Positions 51,925-61,221 of a stretch of 64,000 nucleotides of DNA are shown in pieces. Origin of the DNA: CAYYFX01 sp964571855 (lineage in GTDB: Bacteria; ARS69); contig CAZNDO010000004.1 in assembly GCA_964571855.1 (NCBI GenBank), positions 1 through 64,000 on the forward strand, given 5' to 3'. The notes under the pieces were generated by a model, which had not been told where the DNA came from, did no database searches, and saw only the letters and a list, made by a program, of their open reading frames with translations. The stretch's first letter is position 1; the number at the start of each line of letters is the position of its first letter. Made by a program: the position numbers and the translations under genes.

Positions 51925-54362
51925 CGCACCTTCACCACCTTCGCGGTCCGCACGTCCCCGCCCGCCCGCAGCCGCAGGAGGTAGACACCGTTCGCCGCCG
52001 GGCGACCGGCGGCGTCCTTCCCGTCCCACACCACGGCCCGCGCGCCGGCATCGGTCCAGGCGTCGTGCACGATCCGCACGCGACGCCCGTGGACGTCCAG
52101 CACCTCCAGCAACGCGGCCGCCGCGTCCGGGAGCGCGAAGTGCACGCGCAGCGTCCCGCGGAAGGGGTTCGCGCCCGGACGCAGCGAGAACTCCGGACGG
52201 CGCGCCGCATCGGGCTCCGGCGGCGCGTCCAGGGAGCCGCCCCAGGCCACGGTCACTTCCGAGCCGGATCCGGTGAACCCGACGAGGCGGAGGATCCCCG
52301 AGTCCCAGGTCCACGTGCCCGCCCCGGTCACCCAGGCGGGCGGCCCGAAGCCCGAGGCGTCCAGCACCAGTGTCCCCAGCCCGGGCACGTCCTCGTCGAG
52401 CGTGAAGCGCACCTGACCGGCGATCCCGTCGAACGACGCCGCCCGCAGAAGCAGACCCGCCGCCTCGGACAAGCGCATGCCGCCGAGGCTCGCCCCGGCG
52501 CGCGCGGCGCGGATCCCGCGCTCCGGCATCTGCCGCACGAGACACAGCGGGTTGGAGAAGGCGTCCGGCTTCGCGTCGGGACCGTACAGTTCCACCCGCA
52601 CGAACGAGGACACCGACGCGTCGACCGTCAGCGTGTCGCAAAACTCGCCCCCGCCGGCCGGCAGGGCCAGGCTCTCCTCCCGAAGCCACGACACCGTGGT
52701 CGACGGCGCGCCCGTGTCATCGATCCGCCCCTGGCGAACCCGCACCTCGCCCCCGTCGGGCGCCTCCGTGATGCGCACGATCATGTCGTGCGACGGCGCG
52801 TCCGTCAGGACGACTCGCCCCATGGGGAAGCCGTCGATCGTGCGGAGGTCCATCTCGCCCCGCCACCGGTAGGGGTCGCCGAACCAGGCGCGACCGGCGG
52901 CCAGCGCATCCAGCAGGGGGCGCTCCTCCGGCGCCTCGGCCCACACCCACGTCACGAAGTTGTTCTCGTACAGGGCGCTCGGCTGCCACGGCACCCAGCC
53001 GATGGACCACGCCGTGCCATGGGTGTCCGTGACGCCGGTCCCGGTCACGAAGCGCCCGTTCGCGGTCAGGCAATCCCACAGGTCCAGATGTCCCGCGAGG
53101 TTGATCCCGTGCCTGATCCGGTAGCCCACCTCCAGCATGTCGCAGCGGTAGAGCTCGGTGGCCAGCGCGTCGTTCTTGGCCTTCAGGATCCGCAGGGCCT
53201 TCATCTCCGGCGTCTCCTGCGGGTTGCCGTAGATGCCCACGCCCCACGGGTGGTTGAACGACACCAGCCCGCCCTGCGCGTGCACCTGGTCCACCGCGTA
53301 CCAGAGGGAGTCGGAGGCGACGCGCCCCGTGTAGTCCACCGGCACGAAGCCGGGAGCGTACGCGTTCATGTGCTGCTGGATCTTGAATCGCGACAGTTCC
53401 GAGCCCACGAAGTGCCGCACTTCCTGCGTACGCGCCTCGTAGTACGCTCCCGCGGCGCGCTGCCAGTCCAGCATGCCCGTGCCGGCGAGCGACGTGTCGG
53501 CCACGTAGCGCAGCTCGTCCACGAACGCCACCGCGGTGCGCCCGTCCCGCGTGTACAGAGCCACGCGCACGTCGAAGAGGTTGTTGTCCTGGGCGCGGAT
53601 CGAGTCCGCGCCGCCGCTCGCGAACCTCGCCCACGTGTCCGCGGTTACGTCCAGGTCCAGCACCGTCCACTGTCCCGCGGGGCAGTCCACCGGAATGGCG
53701 TCCGCCGGCTCCTCCTCCAGGGACCCGGCCACGTAGCGCAGCATCGGCCAGCCGTCCGCCTTCTCGCACAGGCGCACCTGGATGACCAGCTTGTCCCCGG
53801 CCGGATCGAACTCCTCGGGGTACACGGCGAGGCGCAGCCGCGGCGCCGTCACGAGCGGATACACGTTCTGGCGCCGCGAGGTCGTCTGCGCGACCTCGAT
53901 CCGCTGGAAGCCGCTGCCCGCAACATCCTGCACCTGCAGCCGGAAGGACTTCGTCCCCTCGTAGGCGCGCGCGCCACTCACGGACGCCTGCGAGTACGGC
54001 ACCGCGTACGCGGTCTCCATGTAGCGGTACTCGTAGCCGTCGGGCTCCACCCACTTGCGAAGCGTCGCGTCCCAGGCGCAGTTCTCGAAGTCGAAGCGCG
54101 TGGTGTAGCCCAGGAGGTCCGTGCGCCAGTCGTGATCGGTCCACCACAGCACGTCCACGCCGATGGCCCGCGCGCGATCCACGTGCCAATCCAGGCTCCC
54201 GTTCTGCTCGCTCAGCGGTCCATGGATGTGCAGTTGCAGGCACCAGGGCTGCTCCGCGACGGGGAAGGCCGGGGGCGGCACGGGCGCGCCGCGACCCGGC
54301 AGGGGGGCGGCGAGGGACAAGGCGAGGAAGGCCAGGCCGGCGCGGCGACGCGGGTTGCCCAT
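51921..54362 (-). CDS. Secreted PHP-domain protein with FlgD-type tail (paralogue 1)
   Basis: 813 residues with a signal peptide (AGLAFLALSLAAPLPGRGAP). PHP-type metal motifs are split: LHIHGPLSEQNGSLDWH with HxH and VDVLWWTDHDWR near the N-terminus, then SFNHPWGVG and TGVTDTHG after a carbohydrate-binding-like insert (about 100-290, ...SFRLQVQDVAGSGFQRIEV). A beta-sandwich and the FlgD-like tail (VWDGKDAAGRPAANGVYLLRL, ending in Arg) close it. PHP domains hydrolyse phosphoesters. It is a paralogue of the protein at 58696-61113. ATG at 54362 has no ribosome site; a GATATC run lies shortly before. Confidence 0.82.
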   Translation of the reverse strand: MGNPRRRAGLAFLALSLAAPLPGRGAPVPPPAFPVAEQPWCLQLHIHGPLSEQNGSLDWHVDRARAIGVDVLWWTDHDWRTDLLGYTTRFDFENCAWDATLRKWVEPDGYEYRYMETAYAVPYSQASVSGARAYEGTKSFRLQVQDVAGSGFQRIEVAQTTSRRQNVYPLVTAPRLRLAVYPEEFDPAGDKLVIQVRLCEKADGWPMLRYVAGSLEEEPADAIPVDCPAGQWTVLDLDVTADTWARFASGGADSIRAQDNNLFDVRVALYTRDGRTAVAFVDELRYVADTSLAGTGMLDWQRAAGAYYEARTQEVRHFVGSELSRFKIQQHMNAYAPGFVPVDYTGRVASDSLWYAVDQVHAQGGLVSFNHPWGVGIYGNPQETPEMKALRILKAKNDALATELYRCDMLEVGYRIRHGINLAGHLDLWDCLTANGRFVTGTGVTDTHGTAWSIGWVPWQPSALYENNFVTWVWAEAPEERPLLDALAAGRAWFGDPYRWRGEMDLRTIDGFPMGRVVLTDAPSHDMIVRITEAPDGGEVRVRQGRIDDTGAPSTTVSWLREESLALPAGGGEFCDTLTVDASVSSFVRVELYGPDAKPDAFSNPLCLVRQMPERGIRAARAGASLGGMRLSEAAGLLLRAASFDGIAGQVRFTLDEDVPGLGTLVLDASGFGPPAWVTGAGTWTWDSGILRLVGFTGSGSEVTVAWGGSLDAPPEPDAARRPEFSLRPGANPFRGTLRVHFALPDAAAALLEVLDVHGRRVRIVHDAWTDAGARAVVWDGKDAAGRPAANGVYLLRLRAGGDVRTAKVVKVR

Positions 54363-54377
54363 ACCCGGACGACGATA

Positions 54378-54938
54378 TCAGAGTCCCGGTGCCGGGGGGA
54401 CCGGCTGCTGCGGCTCCCGCCACCACGCCAGCGCGCAGAGCACGAGCGCGTGCCGGATGCGGCCGTCGCGCGCCGCGGCCCGCACCTCCGCCGCCGGCAT
54501 CACCTCCACCTCGAGGTCCTCCCCCGGATCGGGCGCCACGTCCGCCACACGGCGGCAGCCCTCGACGAGGAACGTGTGGCACCGGTTCGACTGGATGGCC
54601 GGGTTCGGCTCCACGACCCCCAGGAGCACCGGCGGTCCGCCCGCGAACCCGGTCTCCTCGAGCAGCTCGCGCGCCGCGGCCCGCGCCGGATCCTCGCCCG
54701 GATCCACCATCCCGCCCGGGATTTCCAGCGTCTCCTCCGCCGTCCCGTGCCGGTACTGGCGCACGAGCACGAGCGAGCCGTCCGGCGTGACCGCGATCAC
54801 GTTCACCCAGTCCGGGCACTCCAGGACGGTGAACGGACGCGCGTCCCCGGTGCGCGGGGAGCGCGCGAGGAAGCGCCGCACGCGGAAGATGCGGAAGTCC
54901 GTGACGTCGGCCCCGCCGACGGGGTCCCACGGCCTCAT
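54378..54938 (-). CDS. NUDIX hydrolase (ADP-ribose pyrophosphatase-like)
   Basis: 186 residues. The Nudix box is exact: GGMVDPGEDPARAAARELLEETGF. The preceding VNVIAVTPDGSLVLVRQYRHGTAEETLEIPGG and the later VVEPNPAIQSNRCHTFLVEG match the ADP-ribose/GDP-mannose pyrophosphatase group. It hydrolyses nucleoside-diphosphate compounds in the cytoplasm. ATG at 54938 overlaps the upstream stop as ATGA, so it is coupled to the polyferredoxin fusion. Confidence 0.93.
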   Translation of the reverse strand: MRPWDPVGGADVTDFRIFRVRRFLARSPRTGDARPFTVLECPDWVNVIAVTPDGSLVLVRQYRHGTAEETLEIPGGMVDPGEDPARAAARELLEETGFAGGPPVLLGVVEPNPAIQSNRCHTFLVEGCRRVADVAPDPGEDLEVEVMPAAEVRAAARDGRIRHALVLCALAWWREPQQPVPPAPGL

Positions 54939-57463
54939 GCGCGCGCCGCCTCCCGCACGTGCGCCGCGGATGCCGCCAGCCGGTCCGTGCCGATCACGCG
55001 CCCGGTGCGGCGGTCCACCGCGCCGAAGGAGAGCACTCCCGTCGGGCAGCCCTGCACGCACGCGGAGCAGCGCACGCACTGCGGGTCCTCCATCGGGCGC
55101 CCCTTGTTCGCGAACGACATCACGTCGATCCCCTGGTGGCACACCGAGGTGCACACGTTGCACGAGATGCACTTCTTCTTGTCGGCGAGGATCCGGAAGC
55201 GGGAGAAGCGCGCCACCACGTGCATCCACGCGGCGAGCGGGCAGCCGAACCGGCACCACACCCGACCCGAGAAGTGGAAGTAGAGCCCGGTGCCGAGGAT
55301 CCCGGCAAGGAGGAGATCCACGCCCCACCGGTAGTTCAGGAGCGGGAGCGGGAACGGGAGCGACGCGCCGCCGGGCGTCTTCCCGGCGAGGGCCGCGGCG
55401 TACGCCGCGTTGACCGGGTGGTCCCACGGCAGGAGCCACCCCGCGACGCGCAGCACGAGCAGCACCACGGCGACCCCGAGCAGCGCCTGGCCGGCGAGGT
55501 TCAGCCGGTTCCACCCGGGGCCGTGCGGCATCTTCTGGCGGTGCGCGTCGCCCATCGTCTCGGCGAGCGCGCCGCAGGAGCAGATCCAGCCGCAGTAGGC
55601 GCCCTTGCCCCAGCGCAGCACGATCCACGGGATGATCACCAGCGTCTGCAGGAGCGAGATGGCGAGCCAGGCCCCGAGCGGCTGGTGGGTGAACACGTTC
55701 CAGAGGAAGAGCGGCCAGGCCAGGATGAACCCCGACGCGCGCCAGTACTCGCGGCCGTGGGCGTCCCACTCGCTCGCGGGGAAGAGCGCGTCCGCGAGCC
55801 GGGACCCCGGAAGCGAGTCGTCGCGCACGTGCACGCGGCGATCCGTCAGGCGGAGGACGGCCTCCCGCGCGGGCCCGCCCTCCGGCCGCGAGCGCAGGAT
55901 CACGCGATCCCCTTCGCGCCGCTGCGGCCAGGACACCTCCGCGGTCAGCTCCGGCCAGGACGCCACCGCGGCCGGGAGCGCGCCGGCGCCGCGCGCCGCC
56001 GCGAGCAGCGCGTCCGCGTCCTCCGGATGCCGCGCCTCGAGCGCGAACCACGCGTCCGCGGCCGCCGCGTCGATGTGCTCCACGCGGTGCCGCGCGCCGA
56101 AGCCCCCGGACTCGCCCCACCACGGAAGCAGCACGTACGGCACCAGGAAGAGCGGCAGCACCTGGATGGCCGCCAGCGCGATCGTCTGCGCCGTGACGTA
56201 CGGAGTGCGCCGGCGGCGGATCCGTCGGATGCCGAAGCCGACGATGGCGGCCGTGTACGCGAGCGTGTACCACGCGCCCGGCGTGCCGAACGACGTCCGC
56301 ACGGCATGGGCAAGCCCCGGTCCGTCCCCGGGCCGGATGCCGAACGGGAAGAGCCCGCGCGACTCGAAGAACGTGGTCAGCGCGCCGCCGTACTTCCAGT
56401 GGTACAGGAACGCGAACGCGGCGAGCGCCAGCGCGCACGTGGTCCAGAACCGCGGCGTCCACTCGCCGCGCACGGGAATGCCGGAGCGGCGGAAGAAGCC
56501 GAGGGGCGCGTCGCGGCCGATCATCACGAAGACCGCGTCGTTCGGGACCTCCTCGCTGCGGCCGTCCTCGTGCGCCAGGGTGGCCGCGGCCCGCGTGATG
56601 CGGCGGACCCGCGTGCGGAGCGCCACGCGGATCCCGCGCGCGGCCTCCAGGCGTTCCACGTTCGCCGGCTTGGGCCGGACGAGGCTTTCGCCGCGGTAGC
56701 TCAGCGTCACGTCCGCGCCGGCCTCCGTCAGCGCGATCGCGGCTTCCAGCGCCGAGTCCCCGCCGCCGACCACGAGTACGCGCCGCCCCGCGTGGTCCGC
56801 GGGGTCGTGCAGGCGGTTGGAGACCTTGTCCAGCTCCTCGCCGGCAACGCCGAGCCGCCGGTGGTCCCCGCTCCGCCCCATCGCGAGCAGGACGCGGCGC
56901 GCGCGCACCGGCTCGCCGCCGGCCACCGCCACCTCCAGCACGCCGCCCCGGCGTTGCACGCTCTCCGCACGCGCGATCGTGACGTCCACGCCGCCGACCT
57001 GACGCCGCAACTCCTCGAGCAGCGCCTCCTTCACGTCCGCGCCGACCTGCAGCGCGCCCTCCGGCGTCAGGTCCGCCGGATAGGTGTAGATGGGCTTCCC
57101 CTTCGGGAAGTTCACGATCGTGGCGAAGGGCTCGCCGGACTCGAGCACGCGGAAGCCCACGCCGCGCCGCTTCAGCTCCACGGCCGCCGCCATGCCGGCC
57201 GCGCCGGCCCCCACGATCGCCACGTCCACCGCCCCCGGCGGCGCGCCGGCGCTCTCCGCGCGAAGCTCCTCCGCCAGGCGCCGGGCCGCGCGCGCCCCCG
57301 CGTCCAGGGACAGCTTGAGCAGCGGGACCCCGGCGAGGTCACCGATCACGGACACGCCCGGCACGGCGGTCCGCCCGTCCTCGTCCACCTCGGGGAGCTT
57401 CTCCACGCCGCCCGCCGGCCAACGCCCATGCAGCCAGTGCGCGTAGCGGCGGAGCAGGTGCAC
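54935..57463 (-). CDS. FAD/NAD(P) oxidoreductase fused to membrane polyferredoxin
   Basis: 842 residues. Residues 1-340 are a thioredoxin-reductase/YpdA-like flavin domain, with GxGxxG at 85-90 (VGAGAAGMAA) and a second nucleotide motif VVGGGDSALEAA at about 231-242; the first 75 residues (VPGVSVIGDLAGVPLLK) correspond to what is normally the end of such domains. Six or so membrane helices follow, then a NapH/NosR-like part with CGWICSCGAL and WCRFGCPLAA, and two 4Fe-4S clusters (CISCNVCTSVCHQG, CVRCSACVQGCPTG). It probably moves electrons between NAD(P)H and a membrane or periplasmic acceptor. GTG at 57463 has GAGGGA upstream. Confidence 0.85.
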   Translation of the reverse strand: MHLLRRYAHWLHGRWPAGGVEKLPEVDEDGRTAVPGVSVIGDLAGVPLLKLSLDAGARAARRLAEELRAESAGAPPGAVDVAIVGAGAAGMAAAVELKRRGVGFRVLESGEPFATIVNFPKGKPIYTYPADLTPEGALQVGADVKEALLEELRRQVGGVDVTIARAESVQRRGGVLEVAVAGGEPVRARRVLLAMGRSGDHRRLGVAGEELDKVSNRLHDPADHAGRRVLVVGGGDSALEAAIALTEAGADVTLSYRGESLVRPKPANVERLEAARGIRVALRTRVRRITRAAATLAHEDGRSEEVPNDAVFVMIGRDAPLGFFRRSGIPVRGEWTPRFWTTCALALAAFAFLYHWKYGGALTTFFESRGLFPFGIRPGDGPGLAHAVRTSFGTPGAWYTLAYTAAIVGFGIRRIRRRRTPYVTAQTIALAAIQVLPLFLVPYVLLPWWGESGGFGARHRVEHIDAAAADAWFALEARHPEDADALLAAARGAGALPAAVASWPELTAEVSWPQRREGDRVILRSRPEGGPAREAVLRLTDRRVHVRDDSLPGSRLADALFPASEWDAHGREYWRASGFILAWPLFLWNVFTHQPLGAWLAISLLQTLVIIPWIVLRWGKGAYCGWICSCGALAETMGDAHRQKMPHGPGWNRLNLAGQALLGVAVVLLVLRVAGWLLPWDHPVNAAYAAALAGKTPGGASLPFPLPLLNYRWGVDLLLAGILGTGLYFHFSGRVWCRFGCPLAAWMHVVARFSRFRILADKKKCISCNVCTSVCHQGIDVMSFANKGRPMEDPQCVRCSACVQGCPTGVLSFGAVDRRTGRVIGTDRLAASAAHVREAARA

Positions 57464-57473
57464 GCGGCGTCCC

Positions 57474-58619
57474 TCAGCCGCCGGGCCGGCGGCGAACCAC
57501 CATCCGCCCGAGGATGCGGCGCTCCACGCGGAAGCCCAGCAGCCGGAACAGCCGGTCCGCGAAGAACCGGGCGATGTTCAGGTTCACGACCAGCGTGTCC
57601 TTGCGCTCGGGATGCGCGCGCACGCCCGGCAGGAACGGCGCGAGGCGGGGAACGCCGAGCCGCCGCAACACCGTGGAGACGTGCAGCCAGGGCAGGTTCA
57701 CGCCGCGCGCGAGGAAGAAGCCGTCGTCCCCGCGCTTCTGGTACAGCGGAAGGAAGAGGAGCCCGTCCGCGGGCGCGGCCACGGTCCCCTTCCGGTCCTC
57801 GGCCAGGCGCTGGCCGCGACGCACCGGGTGGAAGTTCTCGTATCCGGGATCCATGCGGAACGCGTCGTCGCCGGCGAGACGATGGCGATGGAAGATCTCC
57901 ACCACGGCCGGGATCCGCCCCCGCCCGGCGGCGAGCACCTCGCGATGCGCCGCCAGATCCGGCACGTCCGCCTCCGCCACGCACCCCACCGCGACCAGCG
58001 CCAGCCACACGGCCGCCTCGTGGTGCCGCCGTGCCTCCGGCGCATCGTGCTGGCCGCCCTCGATCGCGATGGCGACGTGGCCGAGGCTCGTGAGGTATTC
58101 CATCAGCGTGCCGCGGATGTGCTCCTCGAAGCCGAGCACGATGGGCGCCGGGAAGCGCCGCGCGAACTCGCGGTTCCGCAGCGTGTCACCGAGGATGTAG
58201 AAGGGGGTGCTGCGCGACGACGTCGTGTGCAGGTCCACGAGGTAGGCGGGCTCGTCGCCCTTGGCCAGGATGCCCTGCAGCGTCTGCAGGAGCTCCCGCT
58301 GCTCCAGCGCCTCCGGCGAGTTCCGCTCCGCGCGGCGCTGCGCGCGCGTGACGCGGTCGTAGCCCCACATGCGGTTGAAGTCCTCGCTGAGGAACCGCTC
58401 GCCGGCCTCCAGCGCGCGCACGTTCCCCGCCAGGCCCACGAACCGTCCGCGCACGCGGATCCCGCGCTGCTCGATCGCGGCGAACACGTGTTCCAGCGCC
58501 TCGACGCCGCTCGGCTCGTTCCCGTGCACGCCGCCCACGACGATGAGCCGGGGCCCCTCGCCCTCCCCGGCCCTCCCGATCTCGCGTCGGTACGCGCGCG
58601 CGCGTGCCACTTCCGTCAT
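57474..58619 (-). CDS. Succinylglutamate desuccinylase/aspartoacylase (M14-type) family protein
   Basis: 381 residues. Zinc-site motifs GGVHGNEPSG (His and Glu) and LVDLHTTSS (third His) are present, with SEDFNRMWGYDR containing the Asn-Arg substrate pair. The C-terminal part (FLPLYQKRGDDGFFLARGV) is a beta-domain usual in this family. It removes acyl groups from amino acids or peptides; exact substrate unknown. ATG at 58619 has GGAGGCGG eight bases upstream and is preferred to a GTG 20 codons earlier, which lies within the promoter. It is followed ten bases later by the flavin/ferredoxin gene. Confidence 0.85.
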   Translation of the reverse strand: MTEVARARAYRREIGRAGEGEGPRLIVVGGVHGNEPSGVEALEHVFAAIEQRGIRVRGRFVGLAGNVRALEAGERFLSEDFNRMWGYDRVTRAQRRAERNSPEALEQRELLQTLQGILAKGDEPAYLVDLHTTSSRSTPFYILGDTLRNREFARRFPAPIVLGFEEHIRGTLMEYLTSLGHVAIAIEGGQHDAPEARRHHEAAVWLALVAVGCVAEADVPDLAAHREVLAAGRGRIPAVVEIFHRHRLAGDDAFRMDPGYENFHPVRRGQRLAEDRKGTVAAPADGLLFLPLYQKRGDDGFFLARGVNLPWLHVSTVLRRLGVPRLAPFLPGVRAHPERKDTLVVNLNIARFFADRLFRLLGFRVERRILGRMVVRRRPGG

Positions 58620-58647
58620 CCCGGGCCGCCTCCGCAGTGTGTCCCCC

Positions 58648-58676
58648 AGGGTATCCGGGACGGGGCCGACCGTCAC
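58648..58676 (-). promoter_or_regulatory. Promoter before the desuccinylase-like gene
   Basis: On the minus strand GTGACG (58676-58671), a 17-base spacer and TACCCT (58653-58648), about 30 bases before the ATG at 58619. Confidence 0.5.
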
Positions 58677-58695
58677 CACCCCGACGGCGGCGCGA

Positions 58696-61113
58696 TCAGC
58701 GGATCTTGACGGACTTCGTCGTCAGGGTGGCGCCGAGGGCGCGCAGGCGGATGAAGTACACGCCGTCGGCCACGGGGCGGCCGAACGTGTCGTTGCCGTC
58801 CCAGGCGACGCGATGCCGGCCGGCCGCCGTCCACTCGTCCCGGAGGACGCGCACCCGCCGCCCGCGCACGTCCAGGACCTCCACGAGGGCCTGCCCCGGA
58901 TCCGGCAGCGCGAACTCGGCCACGACGCCGCGACCGAACGGGTTCGGCCGGCCCGGCGACAGGCCCATCTCCAGCGGTCGGTCCCCGACCGGGAGCGGCG
59001 CGTCGACCCCGGGGCCCCAGGCCACCGTGACCGCGGATCCGGTCCCGGCGAAGCCGTCCAGCGTGAGCAGGCCCGTGTCGAAGACCCAGGACGCCGTGCC
59101 GGTGACGCCCGAGGGCGGGCCGAACGCGGCGCAGTCCACGACCACCCGTCCCATCCCGGGCGTGGTCTCGTCCAGCGACAGCGCGAGCTCGGCGCCGCCG
59201 GGATCGAACGAGGCGTCGCGCAGCACGAGGTTCTCCGCCGAGCGCACGCGCAGCGCGTCCAGGCTCGCCGCCACGCGCGCGGCGGGCACGCCGTCGGACG
59301 GTACCTGCCGGACGAAGTGCACGGGGTTCGAGAACGCCCACTCCGCCGAGCCGTCCTTGATCTCGAAGCGGACGAACGCGGGCAGGGAGACGTCCACGCT
59401 CACCGTGTCCTGGAACACGCCGTCCACCACCGTTCCCACGAGCGTCTCGTCCCGCAGCCAGCTCACGGTGGTGTACTCCGACGGCGGATCCTCGCGGATC
59501 TCCCCCTGCACGAGGCGCACGGACACGGTGGACGGCACGTTCGTCACGCGCACGATGACGTCCTCCACGAGCTTGTCCGTGAGGACCACGCGACCCATGG
59601 GGAAGCCGTCCGCCGTGCCGACCTCCAGGTCGCCCTGCCAGCGGTAGGGGTCGCCGAAGTACGCGTTGCCGGACGCCATGGGCTGCAGCAGCTCGGGCGC
59701 CGTGGTCCCCGTGGCCCACAGCCACGTGACGTAGTTGTTCTCGTACGTGGCGATCGGCTGCCAGGGCGCCCACCCGTAGAAAGGCGTGGACCCGTGGCTG
59801 TCGGTGACGCCGATGCCGGTGAGGAACAGCGCGTTCCCGTTCAGGCAGTCCCACAGGTCGAGGTGCCCGGAGAGCGGGATGCCCTGGCGCCAGCGGTAGC
59901 CCACCTCCAGCAGGTCGCACCGCAGCGCTCGGCAGCGGAGGAGCCCGCGCTTCATCGTGAGGATGCGGGCCGCCTTCTGCGCGGGCGTCTCCGAGACGTT
60001 CCCGTAGATGCCGATCCCCCAGGGGTGGTTGTACGAGACCAGCCCGCCCAGCGCGTGCACCTGGTCCACCGCGTAGTACAGCGAGTCCGAGAACACGGTC
60101 CCGCCGTAGTCCACGAGCACGTGCCCCGGCGCGTAGGCGTTCAGGTGCGGCTGCGCCTTGTACCGCGAGATCTCGCTGCCCACGTGGTACTCCACGCTCG
60201 GGTACTGCATCCGGTAGTACGCATCCGCCGCGTCCTGCCAGTCCAGGAGCGCCTCGCCGGCGAGCGTCCCGTCGCTCTCGTACCGGATGTCGTCGAGGAA
60301 CACCACGCCCCGCGCGCCGGAGCGCGTCTCCAGGATCGCGTGCGTCTCGAACGTGCTGTTGTCCTGCGCCCGGATGGAGTCCGCGCCGAACGCGGACAGC
60401 AGGGTCTGCACGTCGGCCAGGACGTCCAGGTCGTACGCGTTCCACTGCCCGGGGGTCCACGCGAGCGGGATGGCCCCCACCCCCTCGCCGTCCATCGAGC
60501 CGAGCACGTACCGCAGGCGCGGCCACTCGCCGGGCCGCTCGCTCAGCAGCAGTTCGATCACGAACTTGTTGTCCGCGGGATCGAGCTGCTCCGGGAACAG
60601 CGCGAAGCGGAGACGGTAGCGGGTGGCCAGGCTGTACCGGTTCTGGTGCCGTGTCCCGGTCTGGCTGAGGTTCAACCGCTGGAACGTGCCGCCCGCGTAG
60701 GCGGCCTCCATGCGCAGGCTCTTCGTCCCCTGGTAGGCGAGGGAGTCCACGACGGACTTGGCGTGGTCCGGCGTGATCGCCGTCACCTCCCACCAGCGCT
60801 CCTCGAAGTTGTTGTCCGGCTCGACGAACTTCTGGCCGTCCCACGTGCAGTTCTCGAAGTCGTACACCTTCGTGTAGCCGGTCTGGGTCACCCGCCAGTC
60901 GTGGTCCGTCCACCAGATCACGTCCACGCCCACGGCCTGCGCCTTGGCGGCGTGCCACTCCATGCTGCCGTTGTTCTCGCTCAGGGACGCGTGCGTGTGG
61001 AGTTGCACGGAGTACGCCTGCTGCGGTCCGGAGCCGGCGACGGCGCGCGCGCCGGTCCCCGCCAGGACGACCGCGAAGAGGAGGGCCAGGTGGTGCGCGC
61101 GGGAAGGAGCCAA
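58696..61113 (-). CDS. Secreted PHP-domain protein with FlgD-type tail (paralogue 2)
   Basis: 805 residues from TTG at 61113, which opens a signal peptide (HHLALLFAVVLAGTGARAVAG). It matches the 51921-54362 protein along its length: LHTHASLSENNGSMEWH, VDVIWWTDHDWR, SYNHPWGIGIYGN, TGIGVTDSHG and FGDPYRWQGDLEVGTADGFPMGRVVLTD. The tail has WDGNDTFGRPVADGVYFIRL and ends in Arg. The start choice is supported by a promoter (TTGCGC-18-TACGCT) that would put the transcript start 33 bases upstream. It is probably an exported phosphoesterase; substrate unknown. Confidence 0.82.
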   Translation of the reverse strand: MAPSRAHHLALLFAVVLAGTGARAVAGSGPQQAYSVQLHTHASLSENNGSMEWHAAKAQAVGVDVIWWTDHDWRVTQTGYTKVYDFENCTWDGQKFVEPDNNFEERWWEVTAITPDHAKSVVDSLAYQGTKSLRMEAAYAGGTFQRLNLSQTGTRHQNRYSLATRYRLRFALFPEQLDPADNKFVIELLLSERPGEWPRLRYVLGSMDGEGVGAIPLAWTPGQWNAYDLDVLADVQTLLSAFGADSIRAQDNSTFETHAILETRSGARGVVFLDDIRYESDGTLAGEALLDWQDAADAYYRMQYPSVEYHVGSEISRYKAQPHLNAYAPGHVLVDYGGTVFSDSLYYAVDQVHALGGLVSYNHPWGIGIYGNVSETPAQKAARILTMKRGLLRCRALRCDLLEVGYRWRQGIPLSGHLDLWDCLNGNALFLTGIGVTDSHGSTPFYGWAPWQPIATYENNYVTWLWATGTTAPELLQPMASGNAYFGDPYRWQGDLEVGTADGFPMGRVVLTDKLVEDVIVRVTNVPSTVSVRLVQGEIREDPPSEYTTVSWLRDETLVGTVVDGVFQDTVSVDVSLPAFVRFEIKDGSAEWAFSNPVHFVRQVPSDGVPAARVAASLDALRVRSAENLVLRDASFDPGGAELALSLDETTPGMGRVVVDCAAFGPPSGVTGTASWVFDTGLLTLDGFAGTGSAVTVAWGPGVDAPLPVGDRPLEMGLSPGRPNPFGRGVVAEFALPDPGQALVEVLDVRGRRVRVLRDEWTAAGRHRVAWDGNDTFGRPVADGVYFIRLRALGATLTTKSVKIR

Positions 61114-61152
61114 GGCGTCGGGTCCCCGGGAGGCAGGCCGGTTGCACGGACC

Positions 61153-61182
61153 AGCGTACCCCACCGGATCGACCGCGCGCAA
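61153..61182 (-). promoter_or_regulatory. Promoter of PHP paralogue 2
   Basis: On the minus strand TTGCGC (61182-61177), an 18-base spacer and TACGCT (61158-61153). Confidence 0.5.
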
Positions 61183-61208
61183 AGGGGGACCGCGGACGCC
61201 GCAGCGTG

Positions 61209-61214
61209 TACCCT
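61209..61214 (+). promoter_or_regulatory. -10 element TACCCT just before the nitroreductase gene
   Basis: TACCCT ends seven bases before the ATG at 61222. No ribosome site is present, again suggesting a leaderless mRNA. No clear -35. Confidence 0.4.
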
Positions 61215-61221
61215 GCCGCCC

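Noticed and set aside
54570..54600. T-loop-like GGTTCGACTGG suggesting a tRNA
   Set aside because: It lies inside the NUDIX coding sequence and no acceptor or anticodon stem fits around it.
49128..55283. Plus-strand open frame of about 2050 codons
   Set aside because: It runs antisense through the PHP and NUDIX genes and out of frame through the spermidine-synthase-like gene. Its translation is low-complexity Arg/Gly/Ala/His, the usual effect of high GC content.
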